Assembly: GCA_965153455.1 (NCBI GenBank)
Contig: OZ234493.1
Location: 8,856,213-8,920,212 of the forward strand
DNA length: 64,000 nucleotides
Reading direction: 5' to 3'
DNA from: Sphagnum compactum
Lineage: Eukaryota > Bryophyta > Sphagnopsida > Sphagnales
Part shown: piece after piece, positions 1 to 13,100 of the stretch
Numbering within the stretch: position 1 is the stretch's first letter
Layout: each line of letters begins with the position of its first letter
Translations under genes and position numbers: made by a program
Notes under the pieces: generated by a model
Database searches by the model: none
The model's input: the letters and a program-made list of their open reading frames with translations, nothing else
What the model was told of the DNA's origin: nothing

Positions 1-14
1 TTCAATAAAATAGG

Positions 15-129
15 TACCTACCTACCTACCTACCTACCTAGTAGCCCTACCTACCTACCTACCTACTTACCTACCTACCTAGTAGTCATGATTCAATAAA
101 ACCTACCTACCTACCTACCTACCTACCTA
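15..129. repeat. (CCTA)n tetranucleotide microsatellite, two blocks
   Basis: Two blocks of uninterrupted or nearly uninterrupted CCTA units at about 15-80 and 101-129 are separated by a short spacer. Both are preceded by the same word (TTCAATAAAA), so the block and its flank appear duplicated. A related (GTAG)n block recurs at 13790-13810. Confidence 0.9.
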
Positions 130-2500
130 GGAGTGGCATACAATTTTAGGAATTGAATTTCCATGCAATCAATGAGAAAGTCGCTTCATGGAGTGAAGAA
201 GGGGACTCCTTTATTATATATATTATATTGCCCCCAAGCTAATGGACGTGCATGTGTAGATTTTGGGTGCACCCATCCAATTGATGGGTTGTTTTGAAAT
301 TTACCCATCTACTTGTTGGGTTTCTTCTCAAAATATGATGAATGTCAGGTAACTGATTTAATCATGCTTCTATATCATCTTCTTTTTTCTTTTTCTTTTT
401 TTGGGTTGTCGCTTGCCTTTTTGTATCACGAGGTTTCATATCACTATGAAATGTTTTTAAAAATTCTTGTGATTAATTTTTTAAATGAAATTTATTTGAT
501 AAACATGCAACTAATTAGCTTCAATTCATTTAAATCTTATTAAAATGGGATTCTTAAAAAAAATGATTTGAAAGATTATGCAAGAATCGAGTAAAATAAA
601 ACACATCAGTTTTATATTAAAATTTTAATATAAAATTCATTTATTGAGACAATCAATTTGATGTTATTTTAAAAACTTCTATAAGGCTTTGATGAAGATT
701 AAATTTAAAAAATCATAATGAAATTCATTGTTAATTGAATAATTTGTTTGTATTGTTGTTGCTTTTTATGTGATAAAAATTTATTATTACCCTAAGATAG
801 TAGACATGCACCTATGATGATTTTAGGTTTTAACAAGCATGTATGGAGCAAACACAACTAGTTTCTTCTTGGGGGAGTGGTGGGTCTTCAAAGCACAAAG
901 TTCCCATGTTCCTGACATGTTTCCCAAAGAGTTCCCAATAGCACCTCTCTTTTATCCCATATGCTTTGCCAAATGTTGTCCTCCTTTCACCTATATAGCT
1001 GAGCTATAGCTAGATCAAAGTGAAAGAACTCTAAGCTTCAAAATAGGGCCTTTTAATTTGGGGAGCTTTCATAGTTTCATATTTTTTTGGTGATGGGCCA
1101 ATCAAATTGGCTTGTTGCAAAAGAAGAAAAAAGTAATTGAACTTGGGAGGCAGCTCATCTAATTAAATAGGAGAGGTGAATAAGAGAGGCCAAGTTGAAT
1201 CATTTCTATGTAGTTGAAAATCTCTCCCAAAAAAAGTTTAATTATAGTGTGTTTCAAGTCCCATTTTCGCTTTTTTTTTTTCTTTTTACCAAACTTGTAA
1301 GTTGTTATGAACGTGACAATGAAAAGTTGAATACATACATGGATGATTAGTTCTTAGTTGTTTTAGAAAAAAGAGGCACCTTTTTTTTCCTTGCATCTAG
1401 CTACTAGTTTCTTAAGAAAGATTTCCAAATGTGAAGCACTTTAGCAAGTGCACAATACATGGATAAAATCCATGTTGAAACCAATCGATGCAATACCCTC
1501 ACCAAAATATATATGCAATTCAACTAATGAATGTTAAAGGGTTTAGGGTGTGTGTGTGTGTATCTTCATTTTAATAGGAATTTTTATATTAAAACATGAA
1601 AATCAAGTGTTGGTTATACTTGTCATGGCTCCTATTTATGTGATTGCACCCAAAAACTTTACATTTCTCATAAGTTTTTATGCCAAGCAATGCCAAAGGA
1701 ACATGACATTCATAAATTAGTTCACCTCGACTCCACCTCTAATGAATGCTTATTTTGAGAATGTTTTGCTCCTTGGGCATTACCTTACACAAAATCTTTG
1801 GAGGATATAACTTTCACAAACAAATTGTTCATTAATATGTTTATGAGTATTTTGAAATAAGCTCCTTCAATTGTCCGTGAACAAAATATTATTGGACACA
1901 AAGTTAAAATTTTGGATTGATCACATCTCATTCATTTGGGCTATGGAGTCAAAAGTGTTTGTGAATAAATGCTTTGCCTACAACATATTGACATTGTTTC
2001 CTTTAGCAAAAGGGTCTATATGGTTGCTACATGAATTGGTGATTTAATTTTCAATCATGTAGTTTTGCCAAGCTAAAGGTTCATAAACGAATTCATATGT
2101 GCATTTTGATTTAGCTATTAAGTTCAAGTTTGAATACGTATCATGAACCAAGATGTGATACAAACTTCTCCTTTTGGTCTAATTTTAAGGGGATTCGGTC
2201 CTTTGGATATTGGGATATAGTAATTGCTTTGCTGAATTCAAGGCACTTGCCATGCTTTTGTGATCAAAGCCTATTTAACAAGGTAAAAGTCGTTAATTAG
2301 ATTTACTAACACAATTATATAGAATACATATTTGGGCTCCAGGTTGCTTCGCATTACTAGTGACAATTGCCTTCATAGAAAGGAAGGCAAAAGCAAGATA
2401 GACAACAAGATACAAACATACAAAATGGAATTTTGTCGACGACGAATTATAATTCACAATGATTCTGAAATTGTCGCAGTGACAATCATCGAAAAAACCG
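130..2500. other. AT-rich intergenic DNA
   Basis: No frame here gives a recognisable protein. The stretch is AT-rich with short homopolymer runs and a brief GT run near 1549-1561. The open frames are short and look random. I see no RNA gene or intact mobile element. Confidence 0.6.
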
Positions 2501-4360
2501 ATCTTACCTAAGCCAGTTCTGATGAGCCGTTGTCACTGGAAGGAACCAAGGAGTGATGTAGTGAGCATTGTAGTGCGTGGTGTTGAGGACACACAAAACA
2601 CAAGACTGGAAAGATGGGACGATTTTATAAGTAAAGTAGGGGTATTCTTTGTCTCCAAGTACGGAGGCTGAAGAAAGATCATGTGGTCTGAGAAAGAGAG
2701 AGGTTTCAATAGGGTCCCAAGTAGGATACATTGTGATGATAAATTGGGGAATATCTTCCATCTATGGGCTTTCCAAATCATAAAGCGTAAAGCAAAATTT
2801 ATCATGAACCTAAACACACACATATATATAGATCACAATGTGTATGAGAGGGACCAATGTTACATGATTCTGGGTTCTTGGCTAGGTCTAGGTCTAGATT
2901 CAGGTCTAGGAACTGGATCCAACATCTCTACATGGATGCAAACCTGGCCAAGAATTGGACTCCATGCACCTTGAAGGATTTTTTTACAAGATCCAAGTCA
3001 TAGGGTTAAGTAGGGGTTAGGGTTTTAACTTTAAATGCTTCAGAGCTCAGAGCTTAACAGCATCCATAAATCAGCTTCATGGATGCACCATTCCTATGCA
3101 ACTCTGTGACATAACATAACAAAATGGCTGCAATATTTTCCATCAGCAGCTGTGATTGAAGAAATAAAAGGTAAGTAAGATGGATGACTACACATACAGA
3201 ACAAACACTCCAGAGTTCAGGGTTCTAAAAATTCACTCTCTTAAGACTCATCTCACATTTGCATTGTGTTCACCCCTTTCTACTTGTATCACCATTGCCA
3301 ACATTCTACCAGAGAGCTCCCAACTCCAAACATAAACTGGATTGCTCCTCCTGGTGCCAGCAGAAAGTGTATTGCAAGATGCTCTTGTATAGAATGGGCA
3401 CCAATGTGATGTCAGACTTGCCACCACACTGAGGCCCATTGGACTTTGTGTTGGAAAAACATTCAAAAGTGCTCTGTCCTTGCACTAACAAGCAATGCAC
3501 AAAACTCTCAAACCCTAGATCCTCAAACCTCCTGTGAATGGACTAAAAGGTCTAGAATGGGTAGGTTCACTGACTGTTCTGAAAACAGACTGTAATCAAT
3601 GCCTACTTTGAGGGTAAAAATCAGTTCAAGCATTTGACAAAGGGCATGTAAAGTCTTGCCCAGACAACTAGTCTTGATGGTTAGGTACTCCTATTATTCA
3701 AACAGGAAAAGGACTGATGCCAGAGTTGTGTGTTAAAATAGTCATGTTACAAATACAAACAACCATTAGAAAGAACATGCTTCTCCTGAAGCTCAAACCA
3801 AAACCTGAACTTCTAAACCAAACTTAGAAATGACCTACTTGGCCGCCTCTGCTTCTAGCACTTTTGCAAACATATCAACATGGCACAGAGATCCTATCTT
3901 TGTACCAGTACCATGTAAAGCAGTCTGCAAATAAGAGCCCCCAGAGATTCTCAAACCCCCCAAAAAACCACATTCTGCAAAAAATATACCATACAAACCT
4001 GTGGTCTGGGCCCAAGCTGGAAGTAAGAAATGTCTATGGTGACAACCTCAATCTGAGATAGGGGCAACAGGTTAGGTTGCTCATCTCCACTGATGATCAG
4101 CATTGTTTTCTTCTAGAAGGGTACCATTCCCAACAAACTGTCAATCACAGCCCCAGACCAGAGGAAAAGGGGGGACAACTGTGTACTCAAAGACTTTGGT
4201 TGTAGAAAATGACACAGGAAGTCTCTGCTCTTTGCTTGTACCTAGTTCTTCTTCAACTGCAAGATTGGAATCTGGTTTGAATGCATCAAAACCTAGAGAT
4301 ACTGCACCATTGAACAGAACCCAAATGGATGGAAGCATTGCATGGGCACCTAAAAGTGCA
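2501..4360 (-). other. 3' flank and probable 3' UTR of the phytochrome gene
   Basis: This segment follows the phytochrome stop codon at 4361-4363 in the direction of transcription. It is less AT-rich than the DNA further left and has several short open frames on both strands, none resembling a known family. The likeliest content is the 3' UTR and terminator region of the phytochrome transcript; a small separate gene cannot be excluded. No clear polyadenylation signal was assigned. Confidence 0.35.
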
Positions 4361-7300
4361 CTATTTCACACTACCAGCATCCTCTCTCTGTGCCAAAGGA
4401 AGCTCCACATTGACCAGAAAATAACTCTTACCAGCATCTCGGATATATTGCACATCACCATTCATCAGCTTTACAAGTTTGCGGCACATACTCAACCCCA
4501 GCCCTTCTTGTGTCATCCCCCTCCCACGATCAAACATCTCATTAACCAGCTCCTCTGGCAACCCTGATCCTGGATGTGTTACTCTGCAACCATCATATGA
4601 CTTCAACCTTCAGCACCAGACTAACCCCTGAATTAGCAAGCACTGAAATCTAGAGAAAATGTTGAGAGTAAGAAGATTGCAAACAAAAATACACCCTAGT
4701 GTGTTCATGTAGACACATGATAGCCAAGATCAAGAACAAGTGACTAACAATCTAGGAACTCAAATCCCAAAAACATAGCTGCACCTGAACTCTAGTTGCA
4801 TGACATGTACACCACCACCTAGGCGCTTTCTTGTTGGGACCACCTTGATCCCAACCCAGCCCTCAGAAGATGGGGTGAAACGCACTGCATTCAGCAAAAA
4901 ATCCGCCAACACCTGCTGTAACCGAACTTGGTCACCAAACAGGCACATGTTCTTAATCTCCCTTGGTGTCTCCCGAATGATCTGAAGCCCCTTCTCCCTT
5001 GATGTGATCATACCTTGACTTACAACCGCATCCATCACAGTTCCCATCTCAAACTCCATTGTTTCAAGTTCCAGGTACCTGCCCCCATTGCACAGGAGCC
5101 CTTTATTTTGGGCCTTGACAATGTAATTGCTCTTGTATACAGAAAAATAGTCAGCCCTACTTCTCAGAATGTTCCCTAACAGAATCAGGAAACCAATACC
5201 AATCTCCCAGATATCTCAAAAGATGTCTGTAGCTGAATGGTACACCTCTGAGATTGCAGAGGAAACTCCACAATCACACTTTGATGGTAACTTTTATGTC
5301 AGATCCAGCAGAAGAAAAATTAGACAACAAAAATGAGTGTGGTCATAACCTTATGAGTGTCACTCACAAAGTATCAGACCTTCAACCTCATCATGAATAG
5401 CAGTGACTATCTGCCATGACCTCACACTGACTCCATCAGCTCCCAATAATCGTATGTGCACCTGCCCAAAATTTCAGGCAAGAAATGGAACAAAAACTTG
5501 GTTAACTAATTCTAAGTCGATTTTTATCCATCAGCATTTGACCACATCATGATATGTTTAGTTATTTCTATCTTCATCTGTAGAACCCAGAACCAACTGT
5601 GGTCTCCAGGGGCCCTGTCAGATGAAAAGTCTAGTGAAGGCCCTTAGCAATCAACTCACTGTTACAAGCCTGGTTGCATATACTCCATGGAAAATGCAAG
5701 AAGTTCAAAGGTAAACTAGTCTATAAGCATAGAGATGGGGTTGTGTCTAATTTGACCTGAAAACTAGTTAAGCAGCAACACACCAAAAAAAGAAAAAATC
5801 TCATCTTCAATCCCTTGGGAAAAGCAAGAAGGGATTATTGCTGTACCCATCCTCAATACTCTCAAGGTCCATGTCATCTAGAATCTTCCGCAATTGCCGC
5901 TCACAGACTGCACTTGTCTCCACGAACTGCTTTTGGTCCTCTGATAAGTCTGTATCCTCCATCAGATTTCGTGTAAACATTATGCCATACATAGGGTTCT
6001 TAATCTCCTGCCTAATGTAGGCCAGCTCCTTGAGCTTTGCAAATGCCACCTTCTCAGTTGCTCGTTGTACTGTGAGTGCCTGCATGCATGTTACAAAAGC
6101 AACACTTCAACAAACCACAACTCACCTCATCCGGAAAAGTCAAAGAGTTTTTTCAACCTCAGAGAAGATAAAAGGCAAGACCCACCTGGAGTAACTCCAC
6201 ACTTGCAATTTGCAAGAAGCAAAACACGCCAGTGATGACCCCATTAGCATCAGTTCTCTTGTTTGCCGTGAGAAGGGCTTCGACATACTTGCCATGCCGG
6301 TCAAAGAAAGAGAATGGAAACTTGTCTGTATCTTGGCCATCCATAGCACTGTTGAGCAATATCATGAACTTGGTCATTGAATCCTGCCCCTTGAGCCGGC
6401 AGCACATCATTTGAATACCAAAAATCTCACCTACTAGCATCTTGCCAAGCACCTGCATCCAAATTCACCAAAACCTAAAGTACTGTATTTGTCCATAGTT
6501 ACAACTACTCTTAGCGTTGCATGTCACAAATCATTCAGAAAACTCAGAGTGCTACTGGACATCCATTGAGAAACATGGACAGAGTGGGCATTGCAGCAAA
6601 ACGTAAAGAACGGTGAAAAGTACCTCCTCTCTTTTCCATCCAGTGAGCTTCTCGATGGATGCATTCCACTCCGAGCAGTAACCATACTCATCAGAACCAA
6701 AAATAGGCGGGATCAAGGGATTTGGATTTTGCACTATTGCTTTGTAGTCACCTTGTATGCGAGTGAACTTGTCACAGACCAATTTGTGGCCAGTCACATC
6801 TTGTCCCACAAAACAGACACCCACCACATTCTCTGTCACATCCCTACTTGAGCATGCATTTACAATCAAGATCACTGCTCCTTTTTCCTTTTGTGAACCG
6901 TATGTTTTTAGTTTAATCTCCACATTCTGCTCTTCCTCACCTGCAAGGGAGAAGCACCCAACTCACAATTAGATTACAGCAGCACTTGATCACATTCACA
7001 TGTGTGAGCAAGAGGAGATAAATTGGATGCCATAAGAGATCAAAACCATACCTTGCAAGGCAAGATAAAGCAGGCGCTCAACAACTTCTGCAGAATCCTC
7101 CAGAATCAAATCCTTGACAAGTGATCGACCCATAGCTTCCCCAACTGGCAACCCTGTCAATTCTGCAACTTTTGCATTCCAGCCATTTATAAAGCCACTT
7201 GAATCAACTGCCAGAATTGGCGCTGTTGCTGTCTCAATCAACCTAACCATCTCATTTGCTACTGTGCTGAGCTCATCCATGCCCTGCAATTTCAGGTCAT

Positions 7301-9101
7301 TCAGGCGGGCATGAATCATTGTCTTAGTGTCACTGTCATCAATATCCTGAAAAGAGCCTCGCAGTATGAGCTGGAGAGAATGGATAGCATCCATCTCCAC
7401 ATCCTCCCAAGGTAAACTCCGTCGCTTCATGACCTCCAGAAAGGCCTTAAAAGAAGACCTTGGGTGCATTTTACGTCCATCATCCCTTTCATCTGGGTCA
7501 TGCTTTGCTCCTCCCCACTTGGTTTCCTTTGCTGTGTGAGACCTGAACCAGAAAAGAAAGTCCTTGGGTGTGATTTTTGCAGCTGCCATTCCACACACAG
7601 CATCCCCAAGCAAAGCCGCATGTGGATAACCTGCATCTGCCAGACTGTCTGTACTAAGACCTGTAGAATCCTTGTGGTACTCAAGCAGCCAATCTGCAAT
7701 TTCTTTAATCTGTGACTCTGTGGGAGTAATCCCCAGAAGCCAATACCTCTTGCCATAATATAATGCAGCACCATCACATTTTACTAGATCCATGATATTG
7801 GGGGACTGTGAGACAATGCCAATGGGTGCATCCCGAAGAAGCATGTCACAAAGTAGAGTTTGAGTCCTCAGAATGTGCTTCTCTCTCAGCTGTGAAGAGA
7901 GCTCAACTTCCATGTTCAGCTGGAGCCCAAAAACCTGCATCAGAAACTCACATGCAGATCGGAGTGGAAATGGTACAGTGCGTGGTGATGTGTGATGGCA
8001 AACAACCAAGCCCCATAGTTTCCGACCTTTCTGCTGGTACCCACCACGCCCATTGGAACCTTCATCTGAGTCATTGATGATCACTGCCATAACCAGTGAT
8101 GCAATTGAGCCCATGTTGCCCATATACTGGGCATGACATCCATGAGGAGCTCGGAGTGTAGAGCCTGCCAAGCTCAATGGCTTCCGCAGATCCTTGTCTT
8201 GAATGACCTTCACAGGTGGTGCACAGCAGTCACCTATCATCCGAACTCTGTTTTTCATGAACAGGAACCTGGAAGCCTGTGGAATATCAGTGGCTGGATA
8301 ATGCAGACCTAAGTAAGGCTCAAGATCAGACCTACGAATCTCTGCTAGTACCTCTCCGTGCTCATCTTCATGAAACTTGTAAGCCATAACTCGGTCGTAA
8401 CCCGTCAGTTCTCGAACTTCTTCAACAACAGTATCACAGAGAATACCTATATCTCCACCAGGAAGAGACTGCAACCTTGAAATTGCTTTTGCTGCCAGCT
8501 TGTGAGATTGCAAAGCTCCCGCTGATGACACAATCACATCATTCTGATGAACTGGCTCGAAATCGATGACCAACCCAACATCAATGCGATGCATAATTGC
8601 ATAGAATGGCTTCCCCGAGCTGCGAGAATGTACTGAGATAGGGTTTAGCATGCTTACATCCACTGCAACAGACGCCTTCTCTAATGCAGCTGCACTGGAA
8701 GGAGTGAACAAAGACCTAGCATCCGTGCCTATGCCTAACACATCCTGCTGTCCGACGCTGGGAACGGCCTGCGGCATGAGATCCAGCATCTCCGGTGCGT
8801 TCTCTGAGTAAGCCAATACCCTAAAAGTGCCATCCTCCACCGCAAGCATGCACCCGAACGTTTGCGTGAGCCCCCCTCGCTGCATCCGCTGCAGGTAAGC
8901 CGTCACAGCCTGCGCGGGGACGCTTTCCCCTGTGGACTTAGTGGCATGGACGGACTTGGTATAGTCGAAGGAATCACCGGAGTCCCCAGACTCCTCGTAC
9001 ACGGCTTGCAGCTTCGCATCCGCCGTCGTCTGCGCCACTCGCACACTGTGCTTCGACTTGGCAGAACTCGCAGAAGAATAAGTCAATTTGGTAGTCGACA
9101 T
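4361..9101 (-). CDS. PHY: Phytochrome (red/far-red photoreceptor), six coding exons
   Basis: Red/far-red photoreceptor that binds a bilin in the cytosol and moves to the nucleus in light (family knowledge). Exons in transcription order: 9101-7052, 6940-6624, 6452-6186, 6079-5847, 5078-4785, 4583-4361; all junctions are GT..AG with consistent phase. The product is 1127 aa, the normal family length. Order: Ser-rich N-terminal extension, PAS, GAF with bilin-binding Cys322 in [14 protein letters not shown] domain, two PAS repeats (about 620-870), then a histidine-kinase-related module (about 890-1127). The H-box reads RQEIKNP, so the phospho-acceptor histidine is replaced (Q902), as in other plant phytochromes. 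The start is the ATG at 9101, giving [10 protein letters not shown]; the frame stays open 32 codons upstream but with no ATG. Exon 1 ends after LALQG, the classic plant PHY position. Two introns (after WKREE and after ASVELLQ) are additional to the three usual in seed plants. Family assignment is certain; the subfamily is moss-like by eye. Confidence 0.97.
5366..5446 (-). ncRNA. Candidate intronic box C/D snoRNA, copy 1 (phytochrome intron 4)
   Basis: On the transcribed strand of the phytochrome intron, a 66-nt core (5439 to 5374) begins with a box C-like CTGATGG, contains an internal C'-like ATGATGA and ends with box D CTGA. It aligns without gaps to a second element in a CDC48C intron, with 54 of 66 positions identical by hand count. 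Size, box order and intronic sense placement fit a box C/D snoRNA. The flanking terminal stem is weak here. It could instead be a short dispersed repeat. Confidence 0.35.
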
Positions 9102-9302
9102 AGTGCATATCCCTTCTCCTATTCTCCTCCTCTCTCCTCTCGTTTCCTCCTCCTCCTCCAGAAACCCCAACTCTGCAACGCAATGAAACCCTAGCAATAC
9201 AACAACCCTCCAGCACCAACCAGCCCCAAACCCTGAAACGCTATTGGCTTCGGTGGCCCGACGACCAAGCTTCCCGGCAACTAAAAGCTCAAACGCTCTC
9301 CA

Positions 9303-9310
9303 TTTTATAG
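9303..9310 (-). promoter_or_regulatory. Probable TATA box of the phytochrome gene
   Basis: On the minus strand the sequence reads CTATAAAATGG, about 200 bp upstream of the phytochrome ATG at 9101. That spacing leaves a 5' UTR of roughly 170 nt. This is position and consensus only. Confidence 0.5.
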
Positions 9311-9589
9311 CCCCATAGGACCAGCGCCGAAAGCGGCTCTATAATTGGCACTAAAACTGCTGCTTCTTCTCATGCCACCATGGGGCATCATCGTCATCAT
9401 CTTTACGCTCTTGCCACTCAAAAATTGATGCAATTTTTAAACGAAAAAAAATTTGGTGTCACGCCAAAATGGAAACAAGCTTCCCAAGTGTTCTTGTTGC
9501 GCACACAAGCAGAAACGCAGCAGCAGAAGAGAGGAGTATTCTCTCTCCCTCTCTTCTTCTCTTCTTCTCTTCTCTTGTGTGTGTGTGTG

Positions 9590-9603
9590 TGGGGGGGGGG
9601 GGA
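9590..9603. repeat. (GT)n followed by poly-G run
   Basis: A short GT dinucleotide run passes directly into a run of more than ten G residues about 500 bp upstream of the phytochrome start. Such runs are length-unstable. Confidence 0.8.
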
Positions 9604-9644
9604 GGTGGCTTCAACTAACGTAAAAAGATAGCCATGGATAGTGA

Positions 9645-10075
9645 TAACCGGAGGGTATACTTCCCTTGTCCTAAGAACCGCCCAGCGGCGGGTCGGTTCC
9701 TGTGGCGTTCGTATTTCGACCTCGACAGTAACTAATAACCGCCAGTTCCCGTCATGAAATGCGAGAAGAAGAACCGTGGGTTCTCGTCTGGATGGACAAC
9801 CGCACTATATCCGGTGGGTATTTATCCATCGTCCTAAGGACCCTCGGTTCACGCGTTGGAGCGGTTCTTCGGTCACGATAATAACCGCCAGTCCCCGTTA
9901 TCGAATGCACGATGGCGAAGCACCGTTGCGGTCTCGGATGGGTGGGAGGAGGGGGGGGAGGATAGTAACCGGCGGGTACTTATCCTTCGTTCAAAGAACC
10001 GCCCAGCGTCGACTGGCTCCTCCGTTGGAGCGGTTCTTTGAACGCGATAATAACATCCGGTTCCCTTGATTCGGA
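9645..10075. repeat. GC-rich ~155-bp tandem repeat, about three diverged copies
   Basis: Three diverged units begin near 9650, 9803 and 9962. Each carries the same ordered words: an ATAACCG/ATATCCG start, a GGGTA..TT.ATCC stretch, AGAACCGCCCAGCG or its variant, a GGAGCGGTTCTT stretch, then a GATAATAAC stretch. The block is much more GC-rich than its surroundings and lies 350-770 bp upstream of the putative phytochrome TATA box. Related words (AACCGCCC, GGCAGCGGTTCTTTGA) recur at 10740-10800 and 47959-48446, so this is a dispersed family. No coding function is seen. Confidence 0.65.
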
Positions 10076-10199
10076 ACAAGAAGGAGGAAAACCGGGTCCT
10101 TAGGCGGTTATGTGACCCGTTTTCGAAGCACATTGAGAACCGTGTCCACCTATAAGAACCGCTTTGATACCCGGAAGGGGCTTTAGGGGGGGGCAGTTA

Positions 10200-13100
10200 G
10201 TTTCTGATACCCCCTTCGCTCGGGCAGCCAGTTCCGGTTTCCTGCAGATTCCACATCTTTCTGTTTACTTTTTCGTTTCCTTTTAGAGACTAGCTGTTTC
10301 TTTTTTGAGGACTGGGAAAGATAAAACCAAAAAGATAAAAGATAATCATAGGTTTCGGGATCTCGACCCATACAAAGGATTTTCCATGGAAAAAAAAAGG
10401 CTCAAATTCGCCAGATCTTGAAGAAGAAAAAAATCCATATCGCCATATTTTTTTGATAACTTCCAATAGGTAGCCAAGAATATAGAAAGATGCTGTTTTT
10501 TTTCAAAAACTTTTGATATCTAGCATATAGCCAAATCTGGCTAAATCATCTTATTAATGATCAATACTTCGGCTACATCACACAAAGCCAATACCCTGTC
10601 AGGGCGGATCTTATGGCTTGCAGCCATGGTTCTCAAAAAATAAAATACCCGGATTGACATATATATATAATCACAGTTGTTCTCCAAAAAATAAATACCC
10701 ATGGTTCTCAATTTTTTTTCCAAAAAAGTTTTAACCACCCAAAAAATTGTCAGTTTCTTTATTCAGTTTTTTGCCGGGTCTTTCATAAAGCCTGGCGGTT
10801 CTTTGAGGGTTCATGAAATTTGAATTGAATTAAAATTAAAATTAAAATCAATCAAATTCTTAAATTGAAATTGTAATTCAATTTAATTCAAGTATATTGA
10901 ATGAAATTAGTATTCAATTCAATTTAAATACATTCAACAAAATTAAAATTCAATTTTAATTTACCTAAATTCAAATTGTATTTGAAGAGAAATGAGATGC
11001 AAATTGATGGAGATGATATTGAAAATTTATTCATAATATGTTGTTGGGAAAAGGGAAAAACAAAAAAAAAAAAAAACAACAACAACAACAACAACAACAT
11101 CATCATCATCATAAAAAAAGACATAAAATGTTTTAAAATTATCTTTCCCTGCCTCTTTTATTTCAGAATGGGCTAGACATATTTCAATTTGAAGCTATCC
11201 AAAAGACTAGTTCACAACTTATGAAACTTAAAGTTGTCTTCACCACTAAAGTCGCTCCAATGAATCATTTCTAGAATTTAGTTATTTGACAAACATGTCC
11301 ACACTTCTTCACACCTAAAAATACTTTTACCTCAAAACTCCATTGCTTAGTGGAGAGAAGTGAGAGAGGGGATGCTAATTTGAGTTGTTTAGCGAACCAA
11401 TTAAGTTTAAGAAAGCGGGAGGGAGCGGGGATGTTAATTTGGTTTTTTTTTAACGACAAAATGGCCAAGCATAATTTCCCTCCCATGGGCTACATTATTT
11501 GAACATAAACAAACTCCCTTTTCATTTTTATGTATATTTTGAGAAATATTATTCTTTTGTTTTTTCACCTACTTTTAAAAGGAGTTGGGCATAATTCCCT
11601 TCCCACTCTTAAGGAGTAAGCATATTAGGTCGCTTCTCTTTTCTAAGATCCATTTATGGTGATAAGGTAGGTGTCATCCAAATCATTCTTGAAATTTTCT
11701 CTCAATGCTTTGAGTCGAACAAAACTATGGATGCCATAATTTTTCCCCTTTGGTGCCACAAGACTTCTTGTTGCGACATGCAAGTTTTTGGTTTAGGCAA
11801 AGTTTTTGCATGTCAGCGTTCAACAACGTGCATGGACTTGGTCGTCAACAAGTAAACACAGGCTTACGTATATTTTCACTGCTCCTATCTGTACAGCTAC
11901 TATGATTACTCTCAAACCTTTTGCATTGAATGAACGCAAATCAAGTTGTCAGTTTCATTATGGACAACAATCTAGATCATTGTCAGCATGGTAGATCCCA
12001 AAACAGATCACAACAAGGCATCACAAACATGCTGGCCCTGCCAATAGATAAGATGCACTACATCTTCTACCTACTAATGTGTCCACACTCTGAACACCCA
12101 AAAAAAATCCGTTCCAATCTAAATAGTCTAAACACTTTCACTAAAGAAACCTGTTCACCTAATGTGAAACCATCTCTAATAAGGTAAAACTTACCAAAAG
12201 TTGGATCCAATGCGATGATAGTCCCTGGCCCCATGGCCCCAACAACAACAACAACAACAACAACGAGGTCGAACACAATGCACATATGAGACTCTGCAAA
12301 GGCAACAACTCCAAGCTTTTTAGCATGGGAAATTGGAGGGAACATTCAACATGTTGAAGATAGGACAATACAACAACACCCATAACCAACAACTGAGTTT
12401 TCAACCAATATCTAATTGCACTTCCCGACTAGTTAGTGTAGGGAAAGGCCCAAGGATCCAGGACTTGGGGCATTCCCAAAATGAGGGTCCCATGAGAGGA
12501 GGCAAAGATGATCCAAGATCTCTCTCTCTCTCTCTCTCTCATTCACGTGATCTTAAAGTCTGCTCCTGATTAGTCCAATTTTCATTAAGTGACAAAATAA
12601 CATGAGATTTGGTGGATCCAATGTTTGTTGATGTGCTTGATTCTGTCTCGGGGTTATTGCTTGCTGCTCAAACAAAAATAGTTAGGCTCAATAAGAAGAA
12701 ACAATGACATGCAATTAATTATACAAGTGTTTCTCTGCAAACATGCATAGAGAGAGAGAGAGAGAGAGAAGAAAGAGAGAGTTGGATCCAAGAACCATTA
12801 CCATGACCATCTCACCGTCTCAATCCTTTTCCGTGTGCCATGTACATAACATTATTATTGGGCACGAGTGTATCATATTTTGGAGAGACCAGTTCGGTCC
12901 TTCCTTGTATCTAAATTTTTTTGGGTATCTACTAATTTTACCCAAGTTCTGGTAGGCTTTTTTGAAAAATTCCATATTAGATATGTATAATTAATATTAA
13001 TTAATTATGATTAATTAATATTAATCAGGTTGGTATGATTAATTAATTGACTACTTTATTGGCACAATGCATGATCCTATTAATATGTTGTAATTTTTTT

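Noticed and set aside
4103-4567. 154-codon plus-strand frame
   Set aside because: It lies largely antisense to the last phytochrome exon and resembles no family.
9102-9197. In-frame N-terminal extension of phytochrome (32 codons)
   Set aside because: The extension begins with TTG, not ATG, has low-complexity Glu/Arg content, and the ATG at 9101 gives the family N-terminus.
12067-12404. Minus-strand frames with Leu/Val repeats resembling a signal peptide or membrane protein
   Set aside because: The hydrophobic run is a translation of the (CAA)n microsatellite.
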